Positions 4,732-5,028 of a stretch of 5,028 bases of DNA are shown in pieces. The notes below the pieces were generated by a model, which was not told where the DNA came from, did no database searches, and worked only from the letters and a program-made list of their open reading frames with translations. The position numbers were made by a program, and so were the translations under genes. Every line of letters begins with the position of its first letter. The first letter of the stretch is position 1. The DNA is from CAJGCS01 sp045589955 (GTDB taxonomy: Bacteria; Bacillota_I; Bacilli_A; ML615J-28; CAG-313): contig JAZNQD010000010.1 of assembly GCA_045589955.1 (NCBI GenBank), positions 1-5,028 of the forward strand, written 5' to 3'.

Positions 4732-5028
4732 AATACTTTCAATCAATTCACATATTCTTTTAATACCATAGTAATCATCTATAGCCGTAGTATTTGTATT
4801 AATCAAATACTGCGGCTTATTTTTTTTATTTATACCTATTAAAAAGTATTCCCATGCTTGATTTTCCTGGCTATAACTCCAAATTTGAGTGTAAAAGCTG
4901 TTCTCATCGATGAACCTAAAACATGTCTCGATAAATTCTTTTTTTCTATCATATAATATGCCTTGAGGGATTTTGAATACCATAGCTTCGATTCCTCCAA
5001 AACCGTAAATCCCTGCGTCTTCATAAAA
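4726..5028 (-). CDS. Convergent gene of unknown function, open at the right edge
   Basis: The minus-strand frame ends with TGA at 4726-4728 and stays open to the window edge (101 codons seen including the stop), so the gene is probably cut at its 5' end. An internal ATG at 4983 has an upstream GGAGGA, giving an 85-residue protein, and is the alternative start. The 15 codons before it (F-Y-E-D-A-G-I-Y-G-F-G-G-I-E-A) look protein-like, so I prefer the longer reading. The visible part is aromatic-rich (TQIWSYSQENQAWEYFLIG) and ends in an amphipathic helix (GIKRICELIESIL). I recognise no family. It faces the + strand genes and overlaps the one before it by 6 nt. A terminator-like inverted repeat lies inside it (4783-4817), encoding the K-P-Q-Y to T-T-A part. 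It might belong to a different module or to the host side of an element, but no attachment site is seen. Confidence 0.6.
   Translation of the reverse strand, partial: FYEDAGIYGFGGIEAMVFKIPQGILYDRKKEFIETCFRFIDENSFYTQIWSYSQENQAWEYFLIGINKKNKPQYLINTNTTAIDDYYGIKRICELIESIL
4783..4828 (+). terminator. Strong hairpin plus T tract ending the + strand genes
   Basis: Bases 4783-4796 pair with 4804-4817 across a 7-nt loop (TATTAAT). This gives 14 pairs, one of them U-G (4788 with 4812), and is followed by TTATTTTTTTT. In + strand RNA this looks like a classic terminator about 50 nt after the stop of the 4375 gene. It lies inside the opposing gene. In the minus-strand RNA the U-G pair becomes a C-A mismatch, which argues that the + strand form is the functional one. 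Confidence 0.65.

Noticed and set aside
4467..4742. Two minus-strand frames opposite the 4375 gene
   Set aside because: The + strand frame has a strong RBS and protein-like composition; the reverse frames are Leu/Ser-rich shadows.
4839..5024. Second minus-strand frame beginning with ATG at 5024
   Set aside because: It overlaps the convergent gene in another frame, has no visible RBS within the window and ends inside the other gene.
4726..5028. Attachment site or integration boundary near the convergent gene
   Set aside because: No tRNA end, integrase or flanking direct repeat is visible in the window.

Overview
The window looks archaeal, and most likely comes from a virus, provirus or plasmid of an AT-rich methanogen; Methanobacteriales (the Methanobrevibacter/Methanosphaera type) is my best guess. 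The evidence is three copies of an archaeal BRE/TATA promoter (ATCGAAACATTTATATATA), strong GAGGTGAT-type ribosome binding sites, very AT-rich DNA, and small, acidic, mostly unrecognised genes packed around DNA-processing proteins. No structural, integrase or host housekeeping gene is visible, so virus versus plasmid versus chromosome stays open.

Layout. Positions 1-367 hold the C-terminal end of a superfamily 2 helicase (motif VI is visible). Promoter P1 starts in the helicase stop codon and drives a tight + strand operon: a protein made of two tandem ribbon-helix-helix (RHH) domains (458-757), two unrecognised acidic proteins (758-1354 and 1371-1748), an Mre11/SbcD-type metallophosphoesterase nuclease (1775-3070) and a winged-helix-like protein with an acidic tail (3067-3555, TTG start coupled to the nuclease stop). 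Then come two tandem promoter copies, P2 and P3 (3573-3764), and a basic/acidic mixed protein that may be an OB-fold ssDNA-binding protein (3765-4325). A terminator-like hairpin follows, then a small coiled-coil-like protein (4375-4731). A convergent minus-strand gene (4726-5028, open at the right edge) overlaps the last gene by 6 nt.

The most interesting signal is not a gene but a repeated expression cassette. P1, P2 and P3 share an identical 21-nt core (P1 and P2 match at 43 of 47 bases), and each is followed, at about the predicted +1 position, by a small hairpin whose arms differ in sequence but stay complementary and whose loop is GAAAA, GAAA or GCAAA. P1 and P3 then share an A-rich spacer and the same RBS spacing. 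This suggests mRNAs that begin with a conserved 5'-terminal stem-loop. The tandem RHH protein directly downstream of P1 is a natural candidate for a regulator of these promoters.

Together the helicase, Mre11-like nuclease and possible SSB suggest a replication/recombination module; the RHH and winged-helix proteins would be its regulators. This functional grouping is inference from motifs and gene order, not from any database search.
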